From the NCBI GenBank assembly GCA_014238155.1, contig JABABQ010000056.1:32652-96651 (forward strand): a stretch of 64,000 nt of DNA. The letters run 5' to 3'. A program made the translations under genes and the position numbers. The stretch's first letter is position 1. Each line of letters starts with the position of its first letter. Positions 8,639-19,100 of the stretch are shown here, piece after piece. The stretch is from Rhizobiaceae bacterium (GTDB lineage: Bacteria; Pseudomonadota; Alphaproteobacteria; Rhizobiales; Rhizobiaceae). Below the pieces are notes generated by a model. That model was not told the DNA's origin. It saw only the letters and a list, made by a program, of their open reading frames with translations, and searched no databases.

Positions 8639-10828
8639 TCAGGCTGCGTGATCCACCGCGAAGCGTTTGTAAAATGTGTCGCCACTTGCAGCCATGTCAT
8701 TGATCAATGGGGTGGGAGCAAAGTGACTGCCATATTTTTCGGCCAGCTGTTCAGCCCGGATGCGAAAACTTTCAAGACCCGTCTCGTCGATGAACGAAAT
8801 CGGGCCGCCAGTGTAAGGGGCAAAGCCGAAGCCCAGAATTGCGCCGACATCTGCTTCACGAATGTCGCTGACAACACCCTCCTCAACGGTTCGCGCGGCC
8901 TCCATGGCAATTGTATAGAGATAACGGTCCTTCAGGTCCTGAACCGATACGTCATCGGCTGACTGCTGGGCAAACAATTCCTTCAGTTCGGGCCACAACG
9001 TGGCCTTTGCTGGCTTGGGTGGATAGTCGTAAAACCCTTTACCGGCCTTTTTGCCGAGGCGTCCGTGATCATCGACCAGCGTGTTGACCAGCGATATGTG
9101 ACGCGGGTCAACTGCGTCTTCGCCCAGATCGGCAAGCGTTTGTTTGAGGACTTTTTGCGACAAGTCGATGGCAACCGCATCGTTCAAGGTGAGTGGCCCT
9201 ACCGGCATGCCCACCATTTTGGCCACGTTATCGATCATCGGAACCGGAATTCCCTCGATCAGCATATTCCAAGCTTCATTCAGATAGCGCATGACGCAGC
9301 GATTGACATAGAAACCACGACTGTCGTTGACCACAATAGGGGTCTTCTTGATCGCCATCACGTAGTCCACAGCCATTGCCAACGCTTCGTCGCCCGTCCG
9401 CTCACCCAAGATGATTTCGACCAACATCATTTTGTCGACGGGGGAGAAAAAGTGAATGCCGATAAACTTTTCCGGGTTCTTTGACGCCTTTGCCAGGTCG
9501 CTGATCGGTATGGTCGATGTGTTGGAGGCAAAGATGCAATTGTCTGCAGTCACCGCGTCAACTTGTTCGGTGACTGTCTTCTTGATGCCCTTGTCTTCGA
9601 ACACGGCTTCAACGACCAGGTCACAGTCCTTGAGTTTGTCATAGTCAGTCGTTGCGGTGATCAGATCGAGAAGAGCCTGCTTTTTCTCCTCGGTTGAATG
9701 ACGGCGTTTAATGGCCTTATCCAACAGATCTTCAGAATATGATTTTCCCTTGTCTGCAGCTTCTTGATCGCGGTCAATCAGCACAACTTCCATACCCGCC
9801 TTTGCGGTGACATAGGCGATGCCCGCACCCATAAAGCCTGCACCGATTACGCCGACCTTATTGATCGCAATTGCGTCTACATCGGGACGTCTGGCGCCCT
9901 TATTGAGTTCCTGCATATTGATGAACAGGGAACGCACCATGGCGCGGGCTTCAGGAGTGGTCAACGTGTGTGCAAAGTAACGGGACTCCACCTTTAAAGC
10001 CGTGTCCATGGGAAGCTGCAGTCCCTCATAGACACATTTCATGATATTGATTGCGTTTGGATAATTGCCGTAGGATTCCTTACGCAGAATGGCATTGCCC
10101 GCAGCCAGCATCTGCATTCCCGTTGGCGACCAAAGATTGAGAGGGGCTTTGAAGCCTTTCTGGTCCCAGGGGGCAGCTGGTTTCAATCCCTCGCGGATCA
10201 GTTGTTTTGAACGCTCGACAACTTCTGCAGCCGGGACAACCTCATGCACCAGATTGAGTTGTTTGGCCTTTTTGGGGCGCTGGTTCTTGCCCTGCAGCAA
10301 CATTTGCACACCGTCCTGTGGGTTGACCAAACGTGCGATGCGTTGAGTGCCGCCGCCGCCTGGTAACAGGCCGACCTTTGCTTCGGGAAGACCAAGCGTT
10401 ACGGATTCATCTTCGTTCAGCACGCGCGCATGGCAGGCAAGGGCGATTTCAAAACAACCGCCAAGCGCGGTCCCATTGATAGCTGCAACCCAGGCCTTGC
10501 TGCCGGTTTCCAATCGGCGTAACGCCAGACTCAGCCGAGCTGAGGCTTCGTACAGCCGGGCCATCGCGACTTGCGGATTTTTGGATTTTTCTTCGGCGTA
10601 ATTGCCCAGCAAGCTTTGCAACATCGTCAGATCGGCACCAGCACCGAAAGCTTTCTTGCCAGATGTGATGACCGCCCCTTTGATGGCGTCGTCGGTTTCA
10701 ACCTGCTCGATCAGAGCTTCCAGCTCGTCCATGACCGCGGCATCGATGACGTTCATCGATCTATCCGGCATGTCCCAGGTAATCAGCGCGATGCCATCGG
10801 AATCGGTCTCAAGGGTAAAATTCTTCAT
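8639..10828 (-). CDS. fadJ: 3-hydroxyacyl-CoA dehydrogenase / enoyl-CoA hydratase, beta-oxidation multienzyme
   Basis: This bifunctional enzyme hydrates trans-2-enoyl-CoA and oxidises the resulting L-3-hydroxyacyl-CoA with NAD+. The 729 residues show an N-terminal crotonase domain (about 1-200, oxyanion region [15 protein letters not shown]), then a Rossmann NAD-binding domain ([20 protein letters not shown], about residue 330), [16 protein letters not shown] with the catalytic His, and a C-terminal helical domain. A GTG five codons upstream is possible, but GAGG before the ATG at 10826-10828 supports this start. It is the last gene of the fatty-acid operon, 11 bases after the thiolase gene, with which it should form the trifunctional complex. 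Confidence 0.95.
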   Translation of the reverse strand: MKNFTLETDSDGIALITWDMPDRSMNVIDAAVMDELEALIEQVETDDAIKGAVITSGKKAFGAGADLTMLQSLLGNYAEEKSKNPQVAMARLYEASARLSLALRRLETGSKAWVAAINGTALGGCFEIALACHARVLNEDESVTLGLPEAKVGLLPGGGGTQRIARLVNPQDGVQMLLQGKNQRPKKAKQLNLVHEVVPAAEVVERSKQLIREGLKPAAPWDQKGFKAPLNLWSPTGMQMLAAGNAILRKESYGNYPNAINIMKCVYEGLQLPMDTALKVESRYFAHTLTTPEARAMVRSLFINMQELNKGARRPDVDAIAINKVGVIGAGFMGAGIAYVTAKAGMEVVLIDRDQEAADKGKSYSEDLLDKAIKRRHSTEEKKQALLDLITATTDYDKLKDCDLVVEAVFEDKGIKKTVTEQVDAVTADNCIFASNTSTIPISDLAKASKNPEKFIGIHFFSPVDKMMLVEIILGERTGDEALAMAVDYVMAIKKTPIVVNDSRGFYVNRCVMRYLNEAWNMLIEGIPVPMIDNVAKMVGMPVGPLTLNDAVAIDLSQKVLKQTLADLGEDAVDPRHISLVNTLVDDHGRLGKKAGKGFYDYPPKPAKATLWPELKELFAQQSADDVSVQDLKDRYLYTIAMEAARTVEEGVVSDIREADVGAILGFGFAPYTGGPISFIDETGLESFRIRAEQLAEKYGSHFAPTPLINDMAASGDTFYKRFAVDHAA

Positions 10829-10839
10829 TTGTTTGTTCC

Positions 10840-12048
10840 TCACACGCGCTCAATGATTGTAGCGGTGCCCATGCCGGCACCGATACACAGGGTCACCAGG
10901 GCTGTGTTCTCATCCCGACGTTCAAGTTCATCCAGTACAGTCCCGAGGATCATCGCTCCAGTTGCGCCAAGAGGATGACCCATGGCAATTGCACCACCAC
11001 AGACATTGATTTTGTCATGGGGAATTTCAAATGCCTGCATGTAACGCAACACCACCGATGCAAAGGCTTCGTTGAGTTCAAACAGGTCAATGTCGTCGAT
11101 TGTCATATTGGCCCGGTCAAGCAATTTCCTCGTCACATCCACAGGGCCGGTCAGCATGATATTTGGCTCAGATCCGATATTGGTGAAGGCGCGGATACGG
11201 GCACGGGGTTTTAGGCCCATTGACTTGCCACCCTTTTTTGAACCCAACAAAACCGCCGCGGCTCCATCGACAATACCGGACGAATTTCCCGCATGGTGGA
11301 CGTGATTGACGGTTTCGATTTCCGGGTAGCGCTGAACTGAAACCGCATCAAATCCGCCCATTTCACCCATCATTTCAAAACTGGCATTGAGGGAAGCCAG
11401 CGTCTGCATGTTGGTGTCCGGTCGCATATGTTCGTCGCGGTCCAGAATTGTTATTCCGTTAATGTCTTTAACCGGTGCGATGGAATTCTTGAATCGTCCT
11501 TCTTTCCAAGAATTCGCCGAACGCTTTTGACTTTCCACCGCATAGGCGTCGACGTCATCACGGGAAAATCCATGTTTGGTGGCAATCAGGTCGGCAGATA
11601 TTCCCTGGGGTACAAAATACGATGGAATTGCAACAGAGGGGTCCACCGGCCAGGCATTCCCAGCTGCACCGATGCCGATGCGAGACATGCTTTCAACACC
11701 GCCGCCAATGGCAACTTCATCGACACCTGCCATGATCTTGGAAGCTGCGAAATTGACGGAATCAAGACCTGAAGCGCAGTAGCGATTTAGCTGAACGCCG
11801 GCAACGCTTTGATCATATTCCGCCTGCAATATAGCCGTTCTGGTAATATCTCCGCCTGCTTCCTTGACCGGGTCGACGCAGCCGAACACCACGTCGTCTA
11901 CCAGTTTGGTATCCAGTTCATTGCGGTCACGAATGGATTCCAATACGCCCGCTGCCAGCTTGTTGGTCGGGACTTCATGCAAAGATCCGTCTTTCTTGCC
12001 GCGACCGCGGGGTGTACGCACGTGATCATAGATATAAGCATCGGCCAT
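10840..12048 (-). CDS. Acetyl-CoA C-acyltransferase (thiolase) of the beta-oxidation operon
   Basis: Thiolase cleaves 3-ketoacyl-CoA to acetyl-CoA and a shortened acyl-CoA. The 402-residue protein has the nucleophile Cys91 (NRYCASG), His358 in [15 protein letters not shown] and the second Cys388 in CIGAGMG, so it is catalytically complete. Position immediately before fadJ and after two acyl-CoA dehydrogenases makes degradation, rather than PHB synthesis, the likely role. The FadA/FadI subtype cannot be settled by eye, so no symbol is given. Confidence 0.94.
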   Translation of the reverse strand: MADAYIYDHVRTPRGRGKKDGSLHEVPTNKLAAGVLESIRDRNELDTKLVDDVVFGCVDPVKEAGGDITRTAILQAEYDQSVAGVQLNRYCASGLDSVNFAASKIMAGVDEVAIGGGVESMSRIGIGAAGNAWPVDPSVAIPSYFVPQGISADLIATKHGFSRDDVDAYAVESQKRSANSWKEGRFKNSIAPVKDINGITILDRDEHMRPDTNMQTLASLNASFEMMGEMGGFDAVSVQRYPEIETVNHVHHAGNSSGIVDGAAAVLLGSKKGGKSMGLKPRARIRAFTNIGSEPNIMLTGPVDVTRKLLDRANMTIDDIDLFELNEAFASVVLRYMQAFEIPHDKINVCGGAIAMGHPLGATGAMILGTVLDELERRDENTALVTLCIGAGMGTATIIERV

Positions 12049-12083
12049 GGTGGTGCTCTTTCTTCGCTTAGCAATGGTGCGCG

Positions 12084-13313
12084 CTACAGGCTGCGCGCGA
12101 TCAGGACTTTCATAATTTCGTTGGTGCCGCCGTAGATGCGCTGGACGCGAGCATCGCGGAACATGCGGGCAATCGGATATTCATTCATGTAGCCATAGCC
12201 GCCATGCAGTTGAACGCATTCGTCCATCACTTTGCATTGCAGGTCTGTGATCCAGTATTTTGCCATCGATGCTGTGGTTGCATCCAATCCGCCATTGATG
12301 TGACGTTCGACACAATGATCGACGAATACGCGTCCGATACTGAGTTCGGTTTTCAGTTCTGCCAATTTGAACTGCGTGTTCTGGAAGTCCATGACGGTTT
12401 TGCCAAAAGCCTTGCGTTCCTTGACATAGTCTATGGTAAGCGCAAGTCCCCGTTCTGCAGCACTAATGGCCTGGTTTGCGATCAGCAATCGTTCCTGGGG
12501 TAATTGTTCCATCAATTGATAGAAGCCACTGCCTTCTTCGGCTCCCAGTAAGTTGGATGTTGGCACACGCACGTCATTGAAAAACAGCTCAGAGGTATCG
12601 TTTGATTTGTAGCCGATCTTGTCGAGATTGCGCCCCCGTTCAAAACCCTCCAACCCGTCCGTTTCGATAACGATAAGCGACGTGCCTTTGGCGCCTTTTG
12701 CGGGGTCGGTTTTGACGACAAGCACGATGATGTTGGCGTGCTGGCCATTTGTGATGAAGGTTTTGGAGCCGTTGATCTTGTAGTGGTTGCCATCTTTGAC
12801 GGCGGTGGTTTTGACACCCTGCAAATCGGAACCCGCGCCAGGTTCCGTCATGGCGATTGCTCCAATCAACTCGCCAGACGCCATACGCGGCAGCCACTTT
12901 TTCTTCTGCTCTTCAGAGCCGTAATGAAGGATGTAGGGTGCGACAATCGAGTTATGTAGGCCCATGCCAAACCCATCCACGCCGACATGACCAATTGCTT
13001 CTGCTATGACAGCTTCATGGGCATAGGTGCCACCAGCACCGCCGTATTCTTCCGGCATTGAGGCACACAGGAGGCCAGCTTGTCCGGCTTTTTCCCAGGC
13101 TTCGCGATCCACCATTTCCTGCTTTTCATAGCGCTCGTAGTGAGGGGCTATTTCTTCTTCCATGAAGCGGTTGGCCATATCTTCCAACATCGCAACCTCG
13201 TCGCCGCCGTCATTGTTGCCGTGGCCATTGTTGCCGTCGCCGCCGTCGCCGCCGCCGTCGCCGCCGCGCCAGGCCGGCTTTGGAATTTGCAATACTTCAG
13301 AAGGTCGTACCAT
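12084..13313 (-). CDS. Acyl-CoA dehydrogenase, long-chain (LCAD) type, with Gly/Asp/Asn-rich N-terminal insert
   Basis: This FAD enzyme makes trans-2-enoyl-CoA. The 409-residue protein matches the LCAD branch: Glu274 in [10 protein letters not shown] corresponds to the catalytic base of LCAD, and the usual C-terminal YEG glutamate is replaced by YGGTNEIM, as in that branch. FAD-binding segments ([23 protein letters not shown]) are intact. Oddly, residues about 16-38 are a low-complexity run of Gly, Asp and Asn encoded by CCG/GTC-type triplet repeats at about 13200-13268. It lies before the first alpha helix and should be a flexible loop. The gene starts three bases after the preceding acyl-CoA dehydrogenase ends and has no obvious ribosome-binding site, implying coupling. 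Confidence 0.93.
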   Translation of the reverse strand: MVRPSEVLQIPKPAWRGGDGGGDGGDGNNGHGNNDGGDEVAMLEDMANRFMEEEIAPHYERYEKQEMVDREAWEKAGQAGLLCASMPEEYGGAGGTYAHEAVIAEAIGHVGVDGFGMGLHNSIVAPYILHYGSEEQKKKWLPRMASGELIGAIAMTEPGAGSDLQGVKTTAVKDGNHYKINGSKTFITNGQHANIIVLVVKTDPAKGAKGTSLIVIETDGLEGFERGRNLDKIGYKSNDTSELFFNDVRVPTSNLLGAEEGSGFYQLMEQLPQERLLIANQAISAAERGLALTIDYVKERKAFGKTVMDFQNTQFKLAELKTELSIGRVFVDHCVERHINGGLDATTASMAKYWITDLQCKVMDECVQLHGGYGYMNEYPIARMFRDARVQRIYGGTNEIMKVLIARSL

Positions 13314-13316
13314 CGG

Positions 13317-15113
13317 TCAAAATGCCTCTGCGTCCAGCGCCATCATGGTATCAGCCCCGCTTTGGATGCGCACCAGATGGGTGGCGGAAGCTGGGATGAT
13401 ACGTTCCATGAAGAACTTACCTGTCAGCAGTTTGTTTTCAAGGAACTGTTTTGACTGATCAGAACCGGATTCCAGCTTTTGTTGGGCTGTTGCTGCCATT
13501 AACGCCCACATATGGCCAAGCGCTACCAGACCAAACAGGTGCATATAGTCGGTCGACGCGGCTCCCGCATTGTCAGGCTCGGACATGCCGTTTTGAACCA
13601 GCCACATGGTCGCAGTTTGCAAATCGCTCAATGCCTTTGAAAGAGGCGCGATATATGGCGACATCGCATCGTTTTGTTTGTGGCTGGAGCAGAATTTCCC
13701 AACTTCCTTGAAATAGGCCTGAACTGCGCGACCGCCGTTGCCGGGTAGTTTGCGTCCGACCAGGTCCAATGCCTGAATGCCGTTGGCACCTTCGTAGATC
13801 ATGGCAATGCGCGCATCGCGAACGAACTGTTCAACGCCCTGTTCTGTTGTATAGCCGGTGCCACCGAAAACCTGTTGCGACAACACAGTGTTATTAAATC
13901 CAATATCGGTGATGACACCTTTTACCACCGGGGTCAGCAGTTCCATGTAGTCATCAGCAGCCTGAATTTCATCGGCGTCGTCAGAGCGTCGGCTGATGTC
14001 TCCTTTCAGAGTGGTCCAGCAGATCAACGTCCGGGCAGCTTCGTTGAAAGCCCGAACGGTCATCAGAATCCGACGAATATCCGGGTGTACAATGATCGGG
14101 TCGGCTTTTTGATCGGGAAATTTAACGCCGGAGATCGACCGGCCCTGCAATCGATCGCGGGCCCAGTCAGCGGCGTTTTGGTAAGCGATCTCAGATTGCG
14201 CCAAACCCTGGGCCCCAACACCAAGACGAGCTTCATTCATCATGACAAACATGGCTTTCAGGCCACGATGCTCTGTGCCAACCAGATAGCCGGTGGCATC
14301 TTCGTAATTCATAACGCAGGTGGCGTTGCCGTTAATGCCCATTTTGTGTTCAAGCGAACCACAGCTTAAGCCATTACGTTCACCGGGATCGCCGTTGGCA
14401 TCCAGCAGATATTTGGGAGCGATAAACAAGGAAATGCCGTCGACACCATCTGGTGCGCCTTCTATGCGGGCCAACACCAGATGAATGATGTTTTCAGACA
14501 GATCGTGTTCTCCAGCAGATATCCAGATTTTCTGGCCGGAGATTTTATAGGTTCCATCTTCCTGCGGCACGGCTTTGGTGCGCATCAAACCGAGATCTGT
14601 ACCGCAATGGGACTCGGTAAGGTTCATGGTGCCAGACCACTCTCCGGCCAGCATTTTTGGAACATAGGCCTGTTTCTGCTCTTCCGAGGCATGTTCAATC
14701 AGCGCAGCTGCGGCCCCAGCCGTCAGCCCCGGATACATGCCAAACGCCATATTGGACGCGGAGACATATTCCTGAACGGCCGCGTTCAACGTTGCCGGTA
14801 AACCCTGACCTCCGTATTCCTCGGGGAAGGGCAGGGACCCCCAACCGGAACCTGTGTACACATCATAAGCCTCTTTGAAGCCCGCCGGTGTTGTGACGCT
14901 GTGATCTTCGTGCCAGGTGCAGCCCTCCCGGTCACCAACTTGATTGAGCGGGTGCAATACTTCTTCGGCAATTTTGCCGGCTTCGCCCAAAATGGCCTCA
15001 ATCATATCCGGGGTCGCATCTGCAAACCCTGGAAGGTTGTTGTAATTTTGAATCTGCAGGACATCGTTAAGCACGAACAAACTGTCTTGAATGGGAGCGC
15101 GGTAAGTCGTCAT
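13317..15113 (-). CDS. Acyl-CoA dehydrogenase, large (about 600-residue, DmdC-like) type
   Basis: This is the larger acyl-CoA dehydrogenase class with an extra C-terminal domain, the class that also includes 3-methylmercaptopropionyl-CoA dehydrogenase (DmdC). The 598 residues include TESHCGTDLG (FAD loop), GQKIWISAGEHD, and the catalytic glutamate in IAMIYEGANGIQALDL, followed by a helical C-terminal domain of about 130 residues. A good ribosome-binding site (AGAGGA) precedes the ATG at 15111-15113. As first gene of the operon with a second dehydrogenase, thiolase and fadJ, it most likely handles straight-chain fatty acyl-CoA; DMSP use is not implied without dmdA/dmdB nearby. Confidence 0.92.
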   Translation of the reverse strand: MTTYRAPIQDSLFVLNDVLQIQNYNNLPGFADATPDMIEAILGEAGKIAEEVLHPLNQVGDREGCTWHEDHSVTTPAGFKEAYDVYTGSGWGSLPFPEEYGGQGLPATLNAAVQEYVSASNMAFGMYPGLTAGAAAALIEHASEEQKQAYVPKMLAGEWSGTMNLTESHCGTDLGLMRTKAVPQEDGTYKISGQKIWISAGEHDLSENIIHLVLARIEGAPDGVDGISLFIAPKYLLDANGDPGERNGLSCGSLEHKMGINGNATCVMNYEDATGYLVGTEHRGLKAMFVMMNEARLGVGAQGLAQSEIAYQNAADWARDRLQGRSISGVKFPDQKADPIIVHPDIRRILMTVRAFNEAARTLICWTTLKGDISRRSDDADEIQAADDYMELLTPVVKGVITDIGFNNTVLSQQVFGGTGYTTEQGVEQFVRDARIAMIYEGANGIQALDLVGRKLPGNGGRAVQAYFKEVGKFCSSHKQNDAMSPYIAPLSKALSDLQTATMWLVQNGMSEPDNAGAASTDYMHLFGLVALGHMWALMAATAQQKLESGSDQSKQFLENKLLTGKFFMERIIPASATHLVRIQSGADTMMALDAEAF

Positions 15114-15308
15114 AACGGATTCCTCTGTGGCCAGCGGCCATTGATGCGGTTTTGCCGAAGAACGGTGGTTACCGCCTCAAACTGCCAACTCATTGAAGCA
15201 GACATCCTACAGTCTCCAGTAAGTTGGCCTGATAAGCGAGAGAGCAATTTGTCTCATCGCTTTCGGTCAACGTCTAAATAGGTCAGCCTATCCGGTTTGT
15301 CTACATTC

Positions 15309-15328
15309 TTACGTTTACGTAAACGTAA
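15309..15328. promoter_or_regulatory. Perfect 20-base palindrome, candidate MerR-family operator
   Basis: TTACGTTTACGTAAACGTAA is its own reverse complement over all 20 bases. It lies in the 337-base gap between the MerR gene and the beta-oxidation operon, about 200 bases before the first operon start codon. MerR proteins bind dyads of about this length inside promoters, and MerR-type regulators of acyl-CoA catabolism (LiuR class) in proteobacteria use ACGT-rich dyads. Clear -35/-10 boxes on either side could not be assigned. The rest of 15114-15450 shows nothing else recognisable. Confidence 0.7.
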
Positions 15329-15450
15329 ATTTTATTGACTGTGAGCATGTCGACGATGCGTTTGATATCTAAAGGTTGGTGAGGCCTGCTTGATGTTTGA
15401 TCCGAGCGAAACTCATGCGAGCGGCAATGGCAAAAGTTTGCAAAAAGAAT

Positions 15451-15891
15451 TCAAGCGCCCGGCGCTGTATTCTCCATGGCAGCAATTATAGTCTCCAGGT
15501 CGTCAATAGCGGCCCCGGTTTCCTTATGCTGCTGCTGCAACTTGGCCAGTTGTGCGACATAGATCTGACGCAGCTTGGCGGTTTGAGGCCGACCGGCAAG
15601 CGACTGGTCGTTCAGTTCCAGAACTTCGCGAATTTCTCCCAACGACATGCCAATGCGTTTGCAAAACAACGCGATGCGCAAACGCTCACGATCTTCAACG
15701 TCATACAGACGTGTCGTGCCAGATCGTCCGGGATTGACCAGGCCGCGATCTTCATAAAACCGAAGCGTTCTGAGTGTTACGCCAAATTCTCGCGCCAGAT
15801 CTCCGATTTTGAAAATCGTGCGATTGTTGTTTGAGTTCTTTGCGGACACCGAGCCTGGTGTCGCTGAAGGTTGAGAATTGTCCATGATCAT
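15451..15891 (-). CDS. MerR family transcriptional regulator of the beta-oxidation operon (inferred)
   Basis: The 146-residue protein has the MerR winged helix-turn-helix (FKIGDLAREFGVTLRTLRFYEDRGLV, about residues 27-52, then the wing with TRLYDVEDRERL) and a C-terminal dimerisation coiled coil (LAKLQQQHKETGAAIDDLETI). It lacks the Cys pattern of metal-sensing or SoxR members, so an organic effector such as an acyl-CoA is plausible. The first 22 residues are a polar, probably disordered extension; ATG at 15891 or 15885 could start it. It sits upstream of, and in the same direction as, two acyl-CoA dehydrogenases, thiolase and fadJ, like LiuR-class regulators of fatty or branched-chain acid breakdown. 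Target assignment is inference. Confidence 0.88.
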   Translation of the reverse strand: MIMDNSQPSATPGSVSAKNSNNNRTIFKIGDLAREFGVTLRTLRFYEDRGLVNPGRSGTTRLYDVEDRERLRIALFCKRIGMSLGEIREVLELNDQSLAGRPQTAKLRQIYVAQLAKLQQQHKETGAAIDDLETIIAAMENTAPGA

Positions 15892-16197
15892 GCCGGTCCG
15901 TATATTGCCTGACGCACACGCCCGTCATGGCTGTGCCCTGATGTTCCCAAATGCCCCGCTGATTGTTTTATTGGATTATTCATATGTGTCAAATTTTACA
16001 CCGCATTATTGTCAACAAGATGAAAACCACTGATTTCACCGAATTTGGATGATATTGCTGCCGGCTGCACAGACCCAATTAAGGTTTATTAACGGCCTGT
16101 TTACCATGTTTTAGGAAAGTGGGCGCAGTTGACTGGTTGCCATACTGGTCATGAGTCGTGGCCAATGTGCCGCTCAAAGGTAGGTGAGACAAGCATA
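15892..16197. promoter_or_regulatory. Divergent region between the MerR gene and the podJ-like gene
   Basis: These 306 bases hold the promoters of two divergent genes. At 16079-16092 two TTAA half-sites are separated by six bases (TTAA-ggttta-TTAA) followed by C, close to the CtrA box TTAA-N7-TTAA but one base short. The A/T-rich stretch 15960-16020 is a plausible promoter area. Nothing else stands out. Confidence 0.35.
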
Positions 16198-19100
16198 ATG
16201 CGTTCTGCATATTCAGGCACTCCAGGTTATTATCCCCAAAACGCTTCATTCGAATCAAGAGATTCTGGCTATGAACCTGGCAACGACCGCCTGTCGAATA
16301 TCCGGCGATCGATTGACTCCATTGAACACAGATTGATGGGTGCAGCAGCGCCCGTCGCTGGCTACGGACAGTCCGCCCAATTCGCCTCTTTCCCTGCCCA
16401 CGTTGCTCCTTCATATGCACAGCTGCCGCCTCCCACCGCGCCATATGCCGCCCCACACATGCAACACCCGCAGCATTTTCCACAGCCAATGGGCCAGTAT
16501 CCCGTTGCCGCGCCTTACCAATACCAACCCGCACCGGTTCACCCGGCAAATAATATGCGTGCCGAAATTGCTCAACGGCAGCAAATGCTGAACGTCCATG
16601 CAGCTAATTCCGGACCACCGGCCAAAGTGCTCGATCGGGGTCCACAAGAGGTTTCAACTGCAGCCAATTTTGATGTCGTTGGCCGACAGCTTGAGGCTTT
16701 GAAAAAGGAATTGGCGGGCGTCAAGTCCCAGGTTGCCAAGCCAATTGCTGTACAGCAAACAGTGCCACAACCGGAAATTGACCGTATTGCCAAAGCAATT
16801 GCCGATATCCAGGCCCGGGAAGATGCCGGTGATACAACAATCGACAAGCTGACCAAAGAACTCAGTCAGTTGAGGAGCGCGATGAAGGGCGATGTCCGTT
16901 CGGCGCTTCAAAAAGGATTGCAGGCCAGTGGAGAATCGCAAGTCGATAATCTGTCGAAGCGATTGGATGCGTTGGGCAAGGATGTTCGATCAGCAATTCG
17001 CTCTGAAATGAAGGGGTCAAGCAAAGATCAAACAAGTGATCTTGTAAGCCGCTTTGAAGAACTGAGCCAAAGCATTGATCAGATTTCTCTCCAATCTGCA
17101 AACGTGGTGGCTCCTCGGGTCGACAATCTGGCGGCGCAGCTTGATGCCTTGCGTATGACAATTGACGATTTGCCACAAACGCTCTCGATCAGCCGTATTG
17201 AAGACCGGTTGGGAGAACTCGCGGGCAAACTAAATGAATTGAATGAAGTCACTGCTTCGGACAGCAATTCCAATTCGGCAAATGTCACTGCCGACGAGTT
17301 TGTTTCCCTCGAGAAACGTCTTGATGAAATCGCCCGGGCTCTGGTGGCGGTATCGAATACCGGTCGCACTGCTCCAGAAATGGATATGTCGGCGATTGAA
17401 CGTATCGAAGCCCGCATGGCCGAACTGGCCCGTAATCTGGACAACGTGACGGAGCCAGGCGACGATCCAAACCTCGACAAACTGGCTGTTCGCATTGAAG
17501 GCTTGACCGAACGACTGGCATCGTTTGAAAAATATGCCGAAAGCGGCGACCTTGGTGGTGCAAGTGCAATGTTTGCAGCGCCAGATACAGGTGTCATAGA
17601 AGATCAATTGCGTGCCTTGAACAGCCGCATCGATGAAGTGGCCTCGCAGCCCGGCACCGGTTCGCTGGAAGAGCAAATCCAGCAATTGTCGCAGCGGGTT
17701 GAAGAAGCTTCCAATGTTCATTCCACCTCTGCTCAAATGTCCAGCCTTGAAGCACAAATCGGACAAATCCTCCAGCAAATGGACGGTATTGATGGTGCCG
17801 GTGACTTCGACTTTTCACCTGTAGAAGCGCGTCTGGGTCAGATTGAACATCAGTTGCAGTCGAACCAGAATTTCTCACTGGAAGCTGCTCAACAGGCAGC
17901 ACAGCACGCAGTTTCGATGATGGGACCTCAAAGCGAAGCTGGCAGTGTGATTGAAGCCCTGGCACATGATTTAAAATCACTTCAGCTTCTCGCCGAAGGC
18001 AATGCCGTACAAAGCAGTCAATCTGTGCAAGAAGTTCATCAAACGCTGCAACAGGTTGTGGAGCGGTTGGGGATTATTGAAGGCGCGCTGGAAAGCGAAC
18101 CTGTGCGGCAGGCCACCATGGTTTCCGCAGAAACTCTGGCAATGCCGTCGACGGCAACTTTGCAAGACCCGATTTCATTTGACGATGGACCACAGTTACA
18201 AGACACCGGACCTGACGGATTGGTTGATGCGGCCATTGCTGACGAAAACCTGGGTGTTGTTCATCAGGCTGCTCTGGATGTGGGACTGGTTGATCCTCAG
18301 CAAAATGAGACCGTTCAGACGAACCCCGCCGGGGCTAATTTCACTGCCCCATCGGCACCTGAAAATCTACCGTTGGAGCCGGGTTCCTCAGCACCAAGCA
18401 TTGATGAAATCGTTCAGCAAGCCAGCGCTCAGCTGAATCAGGCTCACTCAGACCTGGCTGTTGAATCCGACAGTTCGGACGGTGAGCTGAATATCGAAGA
18501 TGATCGCTCGACGGGAGATTTACGACCTGATGCAGTTGCTGCGGCTCGCCGTGCTTTGCAGGCAACTACTGCAGAAATGGCAGCGGTTCGCGACGAAAGT
18601 GATGTGAGCTCCGAGAAATCTAAATCCAAACTCGGCAAACTGGGTCTGCATAACTCCTTTAGCAGCTTTGATTCCTCAAAATTGCGTAAGCCACTTGTGC
18701 TTGGTGCCGCAGCATTGCTGCTGGCGATTGTGACCTTTAAGGGGATCGGCCTGTTTACCGGCACTAAAAACCAACCCATGGCAAAGCTCGACGTGCCTGC
18801 AGTTGAAATGAGCACAAAGACAATCGGTAAAACCACACAAGAAGCTGTGGACGTGGCAGCTGTGCCGGATAAAGCCTCAACCGAGAAAACCGTACGCACT
18901 ATTGGCGAATTGGCCGAAGCCGGGTCCGAAGCAACCAAGGCTCCGACAATAATGGCTGGCAAGACTGCCCAGGACTCGACTGTGATCAATGAAAGCTCTG
19001 CATTGCCAGCGCAGCCGGCCAGTGTTCCGGTGGCAGACGCTGAAACCGCGGTTGAAAACAGCGTTGTTACGCCGGCCACGGACCCGGCAGTTGAGACAGA

